A stretch of DNA of 64,000 nt, from positions 168,576 to 232,575 of the forward strand of contig NZ_FNDD01000004.1 of the NCBI RefSeq assembly GCF_900100015.1. The letters run 5' to 3'. The translations under genes were made by a program, and so were the position numbers. The notes below the pieces were generated by a model that was not told the DNA's origin, searched no databases, and was given only the letters and a program-made list of their open reading frames with translations. This document shows, one piece after another, positions 26,326 through 35,562 of the stretch. The DNA is from Vibrio xiamenensis. GTDB lineage: Bacteria > Pseudomonadota > Gammaproteobacteria > Enterobacterales > Vibrionaceae. Positions within the stretch are counted from its first letter, which is position 1, and each line of letters begins with the position of its first letter.

Positions 26326-26838
26326 ATGAATCAGTCATTCTTTGCAATCTTCGCTCTGGCACTTGTTCTGGTCGGCTGCGATCTCGACAACCATGATTTT
26401 GACGATGGACCGCTGCCGCCATTACCCAGCCGTGAGGCTCATTACGAAACGCCGCCTGGGCCAAACACTTTGAGCAACGATAGCGCATCAACAGATGCGC
26501 CGAGCGAGATGTCAGCAAATATGGGGCCAAGCAGCCAGCACGGGGTTTATCAAGGCACACTGCCGTGCGGCGATTGCAGCGGCATCGACACTACCCTAAC
26601 CCTAAATTTAAATGACACCTATGTGATTCAAAAAATTTATATCGGCAGCGACCGCTCGCCGGTGATCACCAGCGGCAGCGTCAGTTGGAGTGATGATGGC
26701 AATGTGTTGCAACTTTCCGGTGAAGACCAATTGCAAAATCGCTATTTTGTCAGCAATCATCAACTGACCTTGCTCGACCTCGACAGTCATGCTCCCCACG
26801 CGGATGAACTTAAATACCAATTGGTGCAACTGCCCTAA
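26326..26838 (+). CDS. NlpE N-terminal-domain lipoprotein
   Basis: 170 aa lipoprotein: signal peptide and lipobox LVGC (Cys18), a Pro/Ser-rich linker, then the NlpE N-terminal domain (GVYQGTLPCGDCSGIDTTLTL, with the CxxC pair, followed by a lipocalin-like beta pattern to residue 170). NlpE in E. coli reports surface contact and copper/envelope stress to Cpx; this protein has only the N-terminal domain. GGGAG lies before the ATG. Surface-contact sensing next to a swarming gene cluster is suggestive but unproven. Confidence 0.75.
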   Translation: MNQSFFAIFALALVLVGCDLDNHDFDDGPLPPLPSREAHYETPPGPNTLSNDSASTDAPSEMSANMGPSSQHGVYQGTLPCGDCSGIDTTLTLNLNDTYVIQKIYIGSDRSPVITSGSVSWSDDGNVLQLSGEDQLQNRYFVSNHQLTLLDLDSHAPHADELKYQLVQLP

Positions 26839-26875
26839 GCTTACAAACAATAACAGCACGTTGTTTTTAAACGCA

Positions 26876-26912
26876 CAAAAAAGCCCAAATCATGATTTGG
26901 GCTTTTTTGATT
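26876..26912. terminator. Bidirectional terminator between nlpE-like and lafW-like genes
   Basis: Perfect 24-base palindrome (26881-26904; half-site AAGCCCAAATCA) preceded by A5 and followed by T6. Serves both the plus-strand lipoprotein and the minus-strand flgB-lafW operon. Confidence 0.9.
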
Positions 26913-26926
26913 GATGATTGACGAGA

Positions 26927-27967
26927 TTATTTGAGTAGCGCCACCACCGAATGACGACGCAAGTTAGCCTGAGCATTAAGCGCTTTATAGGTTGAGGTGA
27001 ACTGCGTTGATGCATCGGCAAAACCGTCCAACGCTTGGTTAACTTCATCGGTGCTCAGCACCTTGCCTTGGCTTTGCAAGTTGTCCATTTTGACGTTTAA
27101 ATCGCTGTGGAACTCACGCGCTTGTTCTAAGCTCTTTTGTACTTGCTGCAGATGCTGGTTCACTCTGGCGATGGTGCGTTTAATCCCATCGCGCGAGGCG
27201 AGATTAAACCCCAGCTCAGAAATGCCTTCCGGCTGTGGCTTGACATTGAATGCGTTAGCTTGCCCGGCTGGAAAACGGTGCCCTTCACCGGTCACCCACA
27301 CTTTGTTTTGCATCTGTTTGTAAGCACGTTCGGTAGTTTCAAACACAACCGAGCCGTCATCATGCAAACTAGCGCGCATGCCAAGTGGAATCAAAATACG
27401 GTCTATCTGTTTGATCAGACGCTGACCATCGGATTGACCGTCAAACTGAATCATCACCGAGCGCCCTTGAGGAAAATCCAAGCGAATTTGCTCGGGCTTT
27501 TCCGGCAGACGATTGACATTCAAGCCCGGAACGATAAATCGGCGCGTATCGGCGCTATCCAATTTTACGTTGAGCTCGTTATCGATCACTCGTTTGCCAT
27601 CGTAACGGGCATTGTTGAGCTCATTTAAAATGCGGCCTTTTGATTGGTCGAGTCGCTCGCCGAGCTCTTGTACCGGTACGTCTCCTTGAGTCAGCGCCTG
27701 CGACAACGCGCGCTTAATATGGCTCAGCTCTTTACCGACAAATTGCAGCGCTTTATTGGCGATCTGCACTTCAGTGGCATTTTGCTGGCCTTGCGAGAGC
27801 ATGATGCTGGAAACAGAGTAAGACGAAGGCGGCAGTGCGCGGCCTTTACTTGCCGACGGCGCGGGACGAATCGCAGATTCAGTAGAACGAGCAGAAGTAA
27901 TGACGGGCTGTTCCTGGCCCGTTAATTTAATACTATGCGGTCTGACTTCAACCGTGCTCAATGCCAT
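26927..27967 (-). CDS. LafW-like flagellin-related hook-associated protein
   Basis: 346 aa downstream of flgL. The C-terminus (FADASTQFTSTYKALNAQANLRRHSVVALLK) resembles flagellin/FlgL D0-D1 helices and coiled-coil segments occur near 60-115 and 270-310. The N-terminus lacks the flagellin signature. Location matches lafW, the putative hook-associated gene after lfgL in lateral (Flag-2) clusters. Its exact role (junction protein, minor filament component) is unknown. Begins 48 bases after flgL; last gene of the flg operon. Confidence 0.65.
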   Translation of the reverse strand: MALSTVEVRPHSIKLTGQEQPVITSARSTESAIRPAPSASKGRALPPSSYSVSSIMLSQGQQNATEVQIANKALQFVGKELSHIKRALSQALTQGDVPVQELGERLDQSKGRILNELNNARYDGKRVIDNELNVKLDSADTRRFIVPGLNVNRLPEKPEQIRLDFPQGRSVMIQFDGQSDGQRLIKQIDRILIPLGMRASLHDDGSVVFETTERAYKQMQNKVWVTGEGHRFPAGQANAFNVKPQPEGISELGFNLASRDGIKRTIARVNQHLQQVQKSLEQAREFHSDLNVKMDNLQSQGKVLSTDEVNQALDGFADASTQFTSTYKALNAQANLRRHSVVALLK

Positions 27968-28015
27968 ATGAAAAATTCCTTTAGTTTCTTACCATCACCA
28001 CAGTGATATGAGCGG

Positions 28016-28915
28016 TTATAAGCGGTCAAACAGCGACAGGTCGTCGATTTTCACATAGCTGGCTTGGGTCGCTTTGAGAGCGGCCATGTAATTATTCAGA
28101 CGAACCGACGCTTCAGCGTAATCCAACGCCGAAAGATCGCTGGTTAGCTTATCGACGAACAATTTGTTGTCGCCGTGCGCACTGTCCATCAAATCCAAGT
28201 TGTTGTGACGACCGCCCATCTCTGTGATGGCCATAAGCACATTATTCATGGTGCCGTCGACACTGTGCAATGCTTGTTCGACTTTAGGTCGAAAATTTGG
28301 GGTCGGGCTTTGAAATTCCGCAACCAATCCATCGATCATGTTAAAAACATCGTTAGCGCCATCAAGGTCAAGGATGTCTTTTGCGGTCATGTTCGATTCC
28401 ATGGTCACGCCCTTAGCGACTGTAACCACCCGTTTGTCACCATTGCCTTCCACCACGTATTGGCCGTTTTTGATCACCAAAGGTGGCTGGTCACTTTTGG
28501 TACCTGAAAACAGGTAGTGACCTTCTTCATCTTGAGCATTAAACGCCGCTTGCATTGCATCACGAAGGCTAACCAGTTCAGTCACAATGCCTTGGCGCGC
28601 TTCTGGGTCCATGGTGCCGTTTGAGCCCCAAAGCACCAGTTCACGCATGTGCTTTAAGCTTTCATTGACTGAGTCAAGGTACACTTCTTGGCTCGATAAC
28701 GTGGTATTGACGTTGGCAATATTGGCTTTGTATTGAGAAATCGCGCTGCCTTCTCGATCAAGGTTGAGCAGTTTGATGGTCGACATCGGATCGTCTGACA
28801 ACTTGGTAAGGCGATCACCGGTTGCCATCTCCTGCATCACTTTGCCAAGCCCGGCATTATTGTGATCGAGACTTTGCAGCATGGTCTTACTAAATTGCGT
28901 ATCGCTGATTCTCAT
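28016..28915 (-). CDS. flgL: Hook-filament junction protein FlgL
   Basis: HAP3, 299 aa, linking FlgK to the filament. N-terminus MRISDTQFSKTMLQSLDHNNAGLGKVMQEMATGDRL and C-terminus LDYAEASVRLNNYMAALKATQASYVKIDDLSLFDRL follow the FlgL/flagellin-like pattern. 24 bases after flgK with GGACC as weak ribosome site. Exported through the lateral FlhA gate. Confidence 0.94.
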   Translation of the reverse strand: MRISDTQFSKTMLQSLDHNNAGLGKVMQEMATGDRLTKLSDDPMSTIKLLNLDREGSAISQYKANIANVNTTLSSQEVYLDSVNESLKHMRELVLWGSNGTMDPEARQGIVTELVSLRDAMQAAFNAQDEEGHYLFSGTKSDQPPLVIKNGQYVVEGNGDKRVVTVAKGVTMESNMTAKDILDLDGANDVFNMIDGLVAEFQSPTPNFRPKVEQALHSVDGTMNNVLMAITEMGGRHNNLDLMDSAHGDNKLFVDKLTSDLSALDYAEASVRLNNYMAALKATQASYVKIDDLSLFDRL

Positions 28916-28939
28916 GATGGGTCCTTAAATGCTGAGGCC

Positions 28940-30313
28940 TTAAAATAGCTGCAAAACAGTGTCAAACAGGCGATTGGCGGTGCTGATGACTTTCATGTTG
29001 GCATCGTGCGCTTTTGAAAACGTCATCAAGTTTGCCGCTTCTTCATCGCTGTTCACCGCTGAGATGTTGTCGCGCGCTGCGACCGCTTGTTCATCCATAG
29101 CGTTCTTCGCTTGATAGTCCGATTCCGCCTGACGACCGCGAATTGCGGTTTCACCCACAATCGCAGTAAACGCGTCGTTGAGCGACATATTGCCAAAACG
29201 ACCAACGCCAACCGGGCGGTTACTTAGCGTAATCAATTTTGCCAACACATCACTGTTACCCGGGTTACCGTCGCCAGACAGTGCAAGCTGCTCTGGAGTG
29301 ATATCAGTAATATCCAAACTCTGTGATGGATGTGCCGGGTCGTACTTAAACAGTGGCGTCCCTTTTTGGCGATTTAAATCCAAACCTTTAGCCAACTCGC
29401 CATTAAACATGTCGGCAAGGCCTGCAGCCATGTCATCAAGGGCATTCATATACGGTTTAAGCACTTCATTTTGGTAATCGTTGATCGCGCCAAGACCACC
29501 ACCTAGCGCGTTAGGCACGGCAAAAGTCTGCTTATCGAAATCGACTTCCATCTGCGCCAGATACGAATCGTCATCACGCGGTACCGCTCGAAGCGTGCCG
29601 TACTCGCCGCCAATCACCAGCGGTTGACCAGAAACCAACGTCACCTGAGTGGTACCATCGTGTTGGTCCGAAGTTTTAATTTCGACCAGTTCAGACAGTT
29701 GGTGAATCAAGTTATCACGCTTATCTAAAAGCTGCGCTGGGTTACCGCCCGTGCCGCTGGTTTCAGCGATCTGCTTGTTCACATCCGCGATATTAATCAG
29801 CAAGGTATTGGCATTGGCGACCGCCGCATTACGCTGGTCATGCATATCTTTATGCTGACTATAAAGCGCTTGAGTCAGCGTATTGAAACGGCGTGCAATC
29901 GCTTCCGATTCATTACGAATTTGTTGACGCAGCGGCACCGACTCCGGCTTTGACGTCGCATCGTGCAACGCCGCATACAAAGAATCGAGACCGGCGGAAA
30001 TACTGAATCCGTCAGCGCCAAGGGTGTTTTCCATTTGGCTCATGTTGGTGGTGTAGTGAGAGGCGTACGAAGACGAACTCTTAGTTGACCACATTTGTTT
30101 CACCAAAAACTGGTCGGTCACACGGCGTATGTTTGACACTTTCACCCCCGCACCTGGATCGAGATTATCGTCTTTCACGCCGCCCACCGTCGCCATCATC
30201 GCCTGCTGGCGCGTGTAGCCATCGGTGTTAACGTTTGAAACGTTTTGCGCTGTAACGTCCAACGCGACTCGGTTGGCATTTAAGCCAGATAGCCCAATAT
30301 TGACCAAATTCAT
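28940..30313 (-). CDS. flgK: Hook-associated protein FlgK
   Basis: HAP1, 457 aa. N-terminal rod/hook signature (NIGLSGLNANRVALDVTAQNVSNVNTDGYTRQ) and C-terminal helix (NLMTFSKAHDANMKVISTANRLFDTVLQLF). Forms the first junction layer at the hook tip. Begins three bases after the flgJ stop; part of flgBCDEFGHIJKL. Confidence 0.95.
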   Translation of the reverse strand: MNLVNIGLSGLNANRVALDVTAQNVSNVNTDGYTRQQAMMATVGGVKDDNLDPGAGVKVSNIRRVTDQFLVKQMWSTKSSSSYASHYTTNMSQMENTLGADGFSISAGLDSLYAALHDATSKPESVPLRQQIRNESEAIARRFNTLTQALYSQHKDMHDQRNAAVANANTLLINIADVNKQIAETSGTGGNPAQLLDKRDNLIHQLSELVEIKTSDQHDGTTQVTLVSGQPLVIGGEYGTLRAVPRDDDSYLAQMEVDFDKQTFAVPNALGGGLGAINDYQNEVLKPYMNALDDMAAGLADMFNGELAKGLDLNRQKGTPLFKYDPAHPSQSLDITDITPEQLALSGDGNPGNSDVLAKLITLSNRPVGVGRFGNMSLNDAFTAIVGETAIRGRQAESDYQAKNAMDEQAVAARDNISAVNSDEEAANLMTFSKAHDANMKVISTANRLFDTVLQLF

Positions 30314-30316
30314 TGG

Positions 30317-30853
30317 TTACAGCTCCATTTTCCTAATCAGTGGCTGGGCAAATGCAGTCGAATTGATTGCCCCAGACGCCTTATTAGATAAGGTGACCAC
30401 TTGCTCGGTTGCGTTAACATTATTTGCCAGCAAGTCACCAGCTTGTGACTTGCGTTCCAGCGCAGTCTGATTAAATGCATCTTGCGCTGGAATCACATTG
30501 CTCGCCTGCTCCATACCAGTATCTTGCACGTTTGGACTCAGCTGCTTGACCAACATGTCGGCAATGCCTGAACTCTGTTTTTTGGCCATTTCCATCGCAA
30601 GCTGACCGTCGTACATGTCGCGAAACACGCCTTGTTGCTGGCTAGAGAAAGGGCTGTCTTTATCCGCGATAGCATCACTACCGGCACGCATGCGGCGCAA
30701 CACCAACTGCAAAAACATCGCTTCAAATTGTCCGGCAACGGTTTTCAGCGCTTGATGCTGGTCAGCGGCGTGCTTGATGTTCTCAAGGCCTTTGTTGTCT
30801 TGATACAACAGAGAGTTCAACTGCGCCGGGTTATTCACACCATCTAAATTCAT
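30317..30853 (-). CDS. flgJ: Single-domain FlgJ, rod-capping protein
   Basis: 178 aa, roughly half the length of the two-domain FlgJ of enterobacteria and polar Vibrio systems (over 300 aa). Only the N-terminal rod-cap domain is present (LKTVAGQFEAMFLQLVLRRMRAGSD, then FRDMYDGQLAMEMAKKQSSGIADMLVKQL); the C-terminal glucosaminidase domain is absent, and the last 70 residues are a non-enzymatic tail. A separate lytic transglycosylase in the cluster (38914-39627) can supply the missing activity. Position between flgI and flgK is conserved. Confidence 0.92.
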   Translation of the reverse strand: MNLDGVNNPAQLNSLLYQDNKGLENIKHAADQHQALKTVAGQFEAMFLQLVLRRMRAGSDAIADKDSPFSSQQQGVFRDMYDGQLAMEMAKKQSSGIADMLVKQLSPNVQDTGMEQASNVIPAQDAFNQTALERKSQAGDLLANNVNATEQVVTLSNKASGAINSTAFAQPLIRKMEL

Positions 30854-30864
30854 TTGTGTCTCCT

Positions 30865-31989
30865 TTAGATCACAACCAGTTCAGCGTTGAGCGCGCCAGC
30901 TTGATGCAGCGCTTGCAAAATCGACATTAAATCGGTCGGTGTTGCACCTAAACTGTTGACGGCATTAACGATAGTGTCGAGCTCAGTGCCAAGCGGCCAC
31001 ACCATCATTTTGGCTTGTTCTTCTTCAATCCCAATTTGGCTGCGCGGCACCACTGTCGTCTGTCCGCCGCTCATTGGATTGGGTTGGCTGACCTGCGGCG
31101 TTTCGGTAATGCGCACCGTCAAGTTGCCATGGCTAACTGCCGCCTCACCGATTTTGACGTTTTTGCCGATCACAATCGTGCCGGTGCGGGCATTAAATAC
31201 CACCCGTGCAGGTTTACGCCCCTCCACCACTTTCATGTCTTCAAGCATCGACATCATGACCACACGCTGCTGAGTATCCTCAGGTGCGCGCATTTCAACG
31301 CGCGATTGGTTAATCGCGGTTGCGACGTTTGGCCCAAAGGTATTGTTGATTTCACGGGCAATGTTTTTCGCCGTGGTAAAGCTTGGCTTACGTAAGTTCA
31401 GAGTCACCGTCGGGCGCTGGTTGAAATCCGATGCGATCTCTTTTTCCAGCGTCGCCCCGCCCGGCACGCGCCCGGCGGTGGTGATGTTAATCGACACACT
31501 TGAGCCACTTTGCCCTTGCGCGGAAACGCCGCCAATCACCACGTTACCCTGGGCAACCGCGTACACTTCGCCATCGATACCGCGCAGTGGCGTCAATAAC
31601 AGCGTACCGCCGCGCAAACTTTTGGCATCACCAATTGATGACACCACAACATCGAGTTTTTGGCCAAGGCCGGCCATAGGATCAACCGTTGCGGTGACAC
31701 TGACCGATGCCACGTTACGCAGTTTCGGGTCAGTATTAGCGTCGAGTTGTACGCCGAATTGGCGCAGCATGTTGGTCACCGACTGTGAAGTAAATTTCAC
31801 TTGGTTACGGTCGCCGTTGCCCGCAAGGCCAACCACCAAACCGTAGCCGACCAATTGGTTTTCGCGAATCCCTTGAACGTCAACCAAGTCCATAATCGGA
31901 ATCTCAACTTCCGCTGCTTTGGCGGTGTTAAGAAAACACGCCGATAGAATCAGCAGTACTGTTGAGTAAAAAGAGAGTGTAGATTTCAT
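30865..31989 (-). CDS. flgI: Flagellar P-ring protein FlgI
   Basis: Periplasmic bushing around the rod (about 374 aa). Signal peptide ending NTAKA-A, then the conserved IPIMDLVDVQGIRENQLVGYGLVVGLAGNGD. The start at 31989 overlaps the flgH stop (TAATG); an upstream ATG at 32004 lies inside flgH. The C-terminal VNSLGATPTDLMSILQALHQAGALNAELVVI is typical. Assembly needs FlgA. Confidence 0.96.
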   Translation of the reverse strand: MKSTLSFYSTVLLILSACFLNTAKAAEVEIPIMDLVDVQGIRENQLVGYGLVVGLAGNGDRNQVKFTSQSVTNMLRQFGVQLDANTDPKLRNVASVSVTATVDPMAGLGQKLDVVVSSIGDAKSLRGGTLLLTPLRGIDGEVYAVAQGNVVIGGVSAQGQSGSSVSINITTAGRVPGGATLEKEIASDFNQRPTVTLNLRKPSFTTAKNIAREINNTFGPNVATAINQSRVEMRAPEDTQQRVVMMSMLEDMKVVEGRKPARVVFNARTGTIVIGKNVKIGEAAVSHGNLTVRITETPQVSQPNPMSGGQTTVVPRSQIGIEEEQAKMMVWPLGTELDTIVNAVNSLGATPTDLMSILQALHQAGALNAELVVI

Positions 31990-32777
31990 TAAAAAGGCAT
32001 CCATCGGCTTTTAAAGAATTTGGTGAGCCAGCCAGAAGAGTTCCGTTCAGCCAAGCCGCCGCGACCAGAATAGGTAATGCGAGCATCACCCACACGCTGA
32101 GACAGAACCTGATTTTGACGGTCGATGTCTTCAGAACGCACATAGCCGGTTAAGCGCAGATACTCATCCCCTTGGGTCAAGTGAATCCACTTTTCACCAT
32201 TGATGCGCAGCAAACCATTGGGCAACACTTCGTGAACCGTCACCGTAATGGTGGCATCCAGTGTCGCGCCCTGTTTACTGCTTTCACTGCCGCCAGTGCT
32301 CAAACTGCCATCTGCAGACGCCGCCATTTTATCCAGCGATTTACCGATAAATTCCGGCTCGCCGACATCGAGATTGACTGATTTATCCAACTGGGCATCA
32401 GCGTTTTTGCTGGCTTGAGTCTCTTCAGAGAGCTTGACGGTTAACATATCGCCGACGCGGTAAGCGCGACGATCTTGAAACAACGTCATGTTGTATTTAG
32501 GACGATATAAGCTGCCCGCTTTGGGCTGAGGTACTTGGAACGTCAAATCCGGCGGCGCAAAACGCGGGTCACCCGGATACGGCAAACGCTCTTCATCGGT
32601 CGACGGCAACACAGGTTTGCTGGTATCAACATCCCCCATGAGCGTAGATTTTGGCTCAGTTCGATGCGTTGCTTCCGGCGGAAAAAATGGCGGACGACCG
32701 ATGCACCCTGTCAGGAGCAAGGCTATCACCACCCATCCTCTCGAAAGCCACAGCATACTTCTATCCTTCTTGAACAT
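31989..32777 (-). CDS. flgH: Flagellar L-ring lipoprotein FlgH
   Basis: Outer-membrane ring lipoprotein (262 aa) with lipobox LTGC (Cys25). The FlgH core LFQDRRAYRVGDMLTVKLSEETQASKNA and the closing YSGRGGLAERNSSGWLTKFF are recognised. ATG codons at 32777 and 32756 both have AAGGA upstream, so the N-terminal seven residues are uncertain. Overlaps flgI. Confidence 0.95.
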   Translation of the reverse strand: MFKKDRSMLWLSRGWVVIALLLTGCIGRPPFFPPEATHRTEPKSTLMGDVDTSKPVLPSTDEERLPYPGDPRFAPPDLTFQVPQPKAGSLYRPKYNMTLFQDRRAYRVGDMLTVKLSEETQASKNADAQLDKSVNLDVGEPEFIGKSLDKMAASADGSLSTGGSESSKQGATLDATITVTVHEVLPNGLLRINGEKWIHLTQGDEYLRLTGYVRSEDIDRQNQVLSQRVGDARITYSGRGGLAERNSSGWLTKFFKSRWMPF

Positions 32778-32785
32778 GACTATCC

Positions 32786-33571
32786 TTACATCGACTGGGC
32801 GACAAACTTGAGCATGTCATCCGCCGCTGAAACCACTTTGGCGTTCATTTCATAAGCGCGTTGAGTGGTGATCATATCCACCATCTCTTCCACCACGGCC
32901 ACATTCGACCCTTCAAGGGTACCTTGCTTGATTGCGCCAGCACCGTCAGTGCCTGCAATCAGTTCATCCGCCGGGCCGCTGGATGCAGTTTCGCGGTACA
33001 AGTTACCGCCAAGTGCTTCAAGACCGGCTGGGTTGATGAATTTTGCCAAGGTGATTTGGCCAATTTGCTGCGGTGCTGGGTCATCGGCGGTGGTGATGCT
33101 AACGGTGCCGTCAGTACCGACAGAAATAGAATGAGCATTGTCAGGAATCTGAATCTGTGGCTGCAGCGGCAAACCTTGCGCGTTAACCATCAAACCTTCA
33201 GAGTTGACCTGAAACTGGCCGTTACGGGTGTACATGATCTGGCCGTCGGAGTTTTCAATTTGGAAAAAACCTTGGCCCATGACGGCTAAATCCAAGTCTT
33301 GACTGGTGTTTTGAGTGTTACCTTGAGTGAACACTTTTTCCGTGCCGACGACGCGCACACCACTACCCAGTTGAACACCAGTAGGTAACTGGTTAACTTG
33401 GTCAACCTGAGCGCCGGGCTGGCGCTGAATGCTATAAAACAAGTCTTCGAAAACCACACGGTCACGTTTAAAACCGACCGTGTTGACGTTTGCCAGGTTG
33501 TTTGAGATTGCCGTCATTTTCGAATCTTGAGCGGCCATCCCCGTTTTACTGACCCAAAGTGCTGAGTGCAT
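32786..33571 (-). CDS. flgG: Distal rod protein FlgG
   Basis: 261 aa. FlgG signature at the N-terminus (ALWVSKTGMAAQDSKMTAISNNLANVNTVGFKRDRVVFEDLFY) and C-terminus (ALEGSN-like GTLEGSNVAVVEEMVDMITTQRAYEMNAKVVSAADDML). Builds the distal rod crossing the L and P rings. Eight bases upstream of flgH. Confidence 0.96.
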   Translation of the reverse strand: MHSALWVSKTGMAAQDSKMTAISNNLANVNTVGFKRDRVVFEDLFYSIQRQPGAQVDQVNQLPTGVQLGSGVRVVGTEKVFTQGNTQNTSQDLDLAVMGQGFFQIENSDGQIMYTRNGQFQVNSEGLMVNAQGLPLQPQIQIPDNAHSISVGTDGTVSITTADDPAPQQIGQITLAKFINPAGLEALGGNLYRETASSGPADELIAGTDGAGAIKQGTLEGSNVAVVEEMVDMITTQRAYEMNAKVVSAADDMLKFVAQSM

Positions 33572-33596
33572 GTGTTCTCCTTACGTAAGCGGTCGC

Positions 33597-34328
33597 TTAA
33601 CTCGCGCTCATCATTTTGTTACCGGCTTGCGCCAAGCTTTCTGCCGCCTTCATCATGCGTACTTGCATTTCGAAATTGCGGGTTAGAGACATGACATTGA
33701 GTAGCTCATCAATGGCTGATACGTTACTGCCTTCAATGTGCTCAGGTGCCACTTGCACCGTTTCATCGGCTTCCAGCGGCGCGCCGTTAACCGGATGAAG
33801 CAAGCTGTCACTCTCTTTTTGCAGTTGGTTGATTTCAGGACGAACCAATTTGATCGCGCCCACTTCCACTTCCGCACCGCCACCCGGTGGGGTAATCGAA
33901 ATGCGGCCGCGTTCGCTGACTTCAACTTTTTGATATTCCGGCAGCACCATAGGGCCGTTTTCGCCTACCAGTGCAAAACCGTTGATGCTCAGCGCACCAT
34001 TGACGTCCACCGCGATGTTACCCGCGCGGGTATAGGCTTCCTGACCATCTGGAGTTTCCACGGCAATAAAGCCGTCGCCAAGAATGGCGACGTCAAGCGG
34101 ACGACCGGTTTTGGTAATGTCACCGGAATCAAAACGCGTGGTAGCCGAGTTGGTGACCACCATAGTGCGGCCATCAAACCCAGACCCTTGCAGCGGCACA
34201 CTTTTCAACCTTTCCATATCTGCGCGAAAACCTGCGGTATCGGCGTTGGATAAGTTGTTTGAGTGCACTTGCTGCGCCTTTAATACGCGGCTTGCGCCAG
34301 AGGTTGCGGTGTATAAAAAGCTATCCAT
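33597..34328 (-). CDS. flgF: Proximal rod protein FlgF
   Basis: 243 aa rod protein with N-terminal YTATSGASRVLKAQQVHSNNLSNADTAGFRADM and C-terminal IEGSNVSAIDELLNVMSLTRNFEMQVRMMKAAE. Standard FlgF length. Between flgE and flgG. Confidence 0.95.
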   Translation of the reverse strand: MDSFLYTATSGASRVLKAQQVHSNNLSNADTAGFRADMERLKSVPLQGSGFDGRTMVVTNSATTRFDSGDITKTGRPLDVAILGDGFIAVETPDGQEAYTRAGNIAVDVNGALSINGFALVGENGPMVLPEYQKVEVSERGRISITPPGGGAEVEVGAIKLVRPEINQLQKESDSLLHPVNGAPLEADETVQVAPEHIEGSNVSAIDELLNVMSLTRNFEMQVRMMKAAESLAQAGNKMMSAS

Positions 34329-34339
34329 AAACCGTCTCG

Positions 34340-35536
34340 TTAAATCGCGTTAAACAGCGCTTGGGTCAATTTGTCTTCCGTAGAAATCGACTTCGCGTTG
34401 GCTTGGTAGTTACGTTGCGTGGTCATCAAGCTCACGAGCTCACTGGTCAAATCCACGTTTGAACTTTCCAGTGCACCTGGGGTGAGGTCGCCAAGTGTAC
34501 CGGTACTTGGAGCGCCAACAATCGGTGCGCCTGATGAGTAGCTTTGAGTCCACGCCGTACCGCTCACTTTGCCAAGACCTTGCGGATTAGCGAAGTTGGC
34601 AAGTACAACCTGACCTTGCAGTTGAGATTCACCATTGGTGTAAGTGGCGTAAAGCATGCCATTACCTTCAATACGAATACCGGCTAAGTCACCCGCGGTA
34701 TAACCGTTCGGATTGTTAGTGCTAACACCAAACTCAGCGCCAAACTGAGTACTGCCATCGATGCTAACGGCAATATTCATGTCTTCTGCGCCAGCTGCAG
34801 GGAAGCTCACTTCATAAGAGCCTTGTGGCGATGCGAGTGAACCGTCTTCGTTAAATTCCACGTCTTGAGTTGTTACAGGGCTGGTTGAACCGTCGACTTG
34901 AACGTTCACTTCCCAGGTGTTTGGCGCGGTTTTGGTGAAGTATTGCGTTACGGTGTGAGTGTTACCGAGTGAGTCATACACTTGTGAGGTGTAAGAAGAG
35001 TTGAACGAGTTAGGATCGTTTGGATTAAACGGGTTCGCCACTTGGTTCACTTCTTGAGCACTGGCGTCAAAGTTAGCCACAAAACCCAAACGGTCTGTTG
35101 CGCGCGCATTAAGTGACGCGGTGTTAAGCTTAAGGTCAGTCACTGCGCCGCTTTGCAGATTATTGTCTCCATCGACGTTGTAACCTTGCATTTTGGCGCC
35201 AGTGTCGTTGACGATGAAATTGTCTTTATCTTTATTTAACGCACCAGAGCGTGAGTACAACACTTCGCCCGAGCTGCCTTTAGTGATAAAGAAGCCTTTA
35301 CCGTTGATCGCCACGTCAAGTGAACGACCAGTCCCGGTAATTGAGCCGGTTTTATCAAAGTTCTGAGTGATACCAGACACTTCCACGCCGCCCGGCTGAA
35401 AACCGTTGTACACCGCCGAAAATTCGGTACGCGCGCCGCGATAACCTGTGGTCGCCGAGTTGGCAATGTTGTGACTGATGGTGTTCAGTTCAGTGTTGGT
35501 TGCGTCCAATCCACTGAGAGCAATATTAAAACTCAT
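34340..35536 (-). CDS. flgE: Flagellar hook protein FlgE
   Basis: 398 aa hook subunit: SFNIALSGLDATNTELNTISHNIANSATTGYRGARTEFS at the start, ALESSNVDLTSELVSLMTTQRNYQANAKSISTEDKLTQALFNAI at the end, with a variable surface domain between (Asn/Thr/Gly-rich). Needs the FlgD cap upstream; length set by LafE. Confidence 0.96.
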   Translation of the reverse strand: MSFNIALSGLDATNTELNTISHNIANSATTGYRGARTEFSAVYNGFQPGGVEVSGITQNFDKTGSITGTGRSLDVAINGKGFFITKGSSGEVLYSRSGALNKDKDNFIVNDTGAKMQGYNVDGDNNLQSGAVTDLKLNTASLNARATDRLGFVANFDASAQEVNQVANPFNPNDPNSFNSSYTSQVYDSLGNTHTVTQYFTKTAPNTWEVNVQVDGSTSPVTTQDVEFNEDGSLASPQGSYEVSFPAAGAEDMNIAVSIDGSTQFGAEFGVSTNNPNGYTAGDLAGIRIEGNGMLYATYTNGESQLQGQVVLANFANPQGLGKVSGTAWTQSYSSGAPIVGAPSTGTLGDLTPGALESSNVDLTSELVSLMTTQRNYQANAKSISTEDKLTQALFNAI

Positions 35537-35562
35537 AATTAACCTCTAACTTCCTTAAACGA

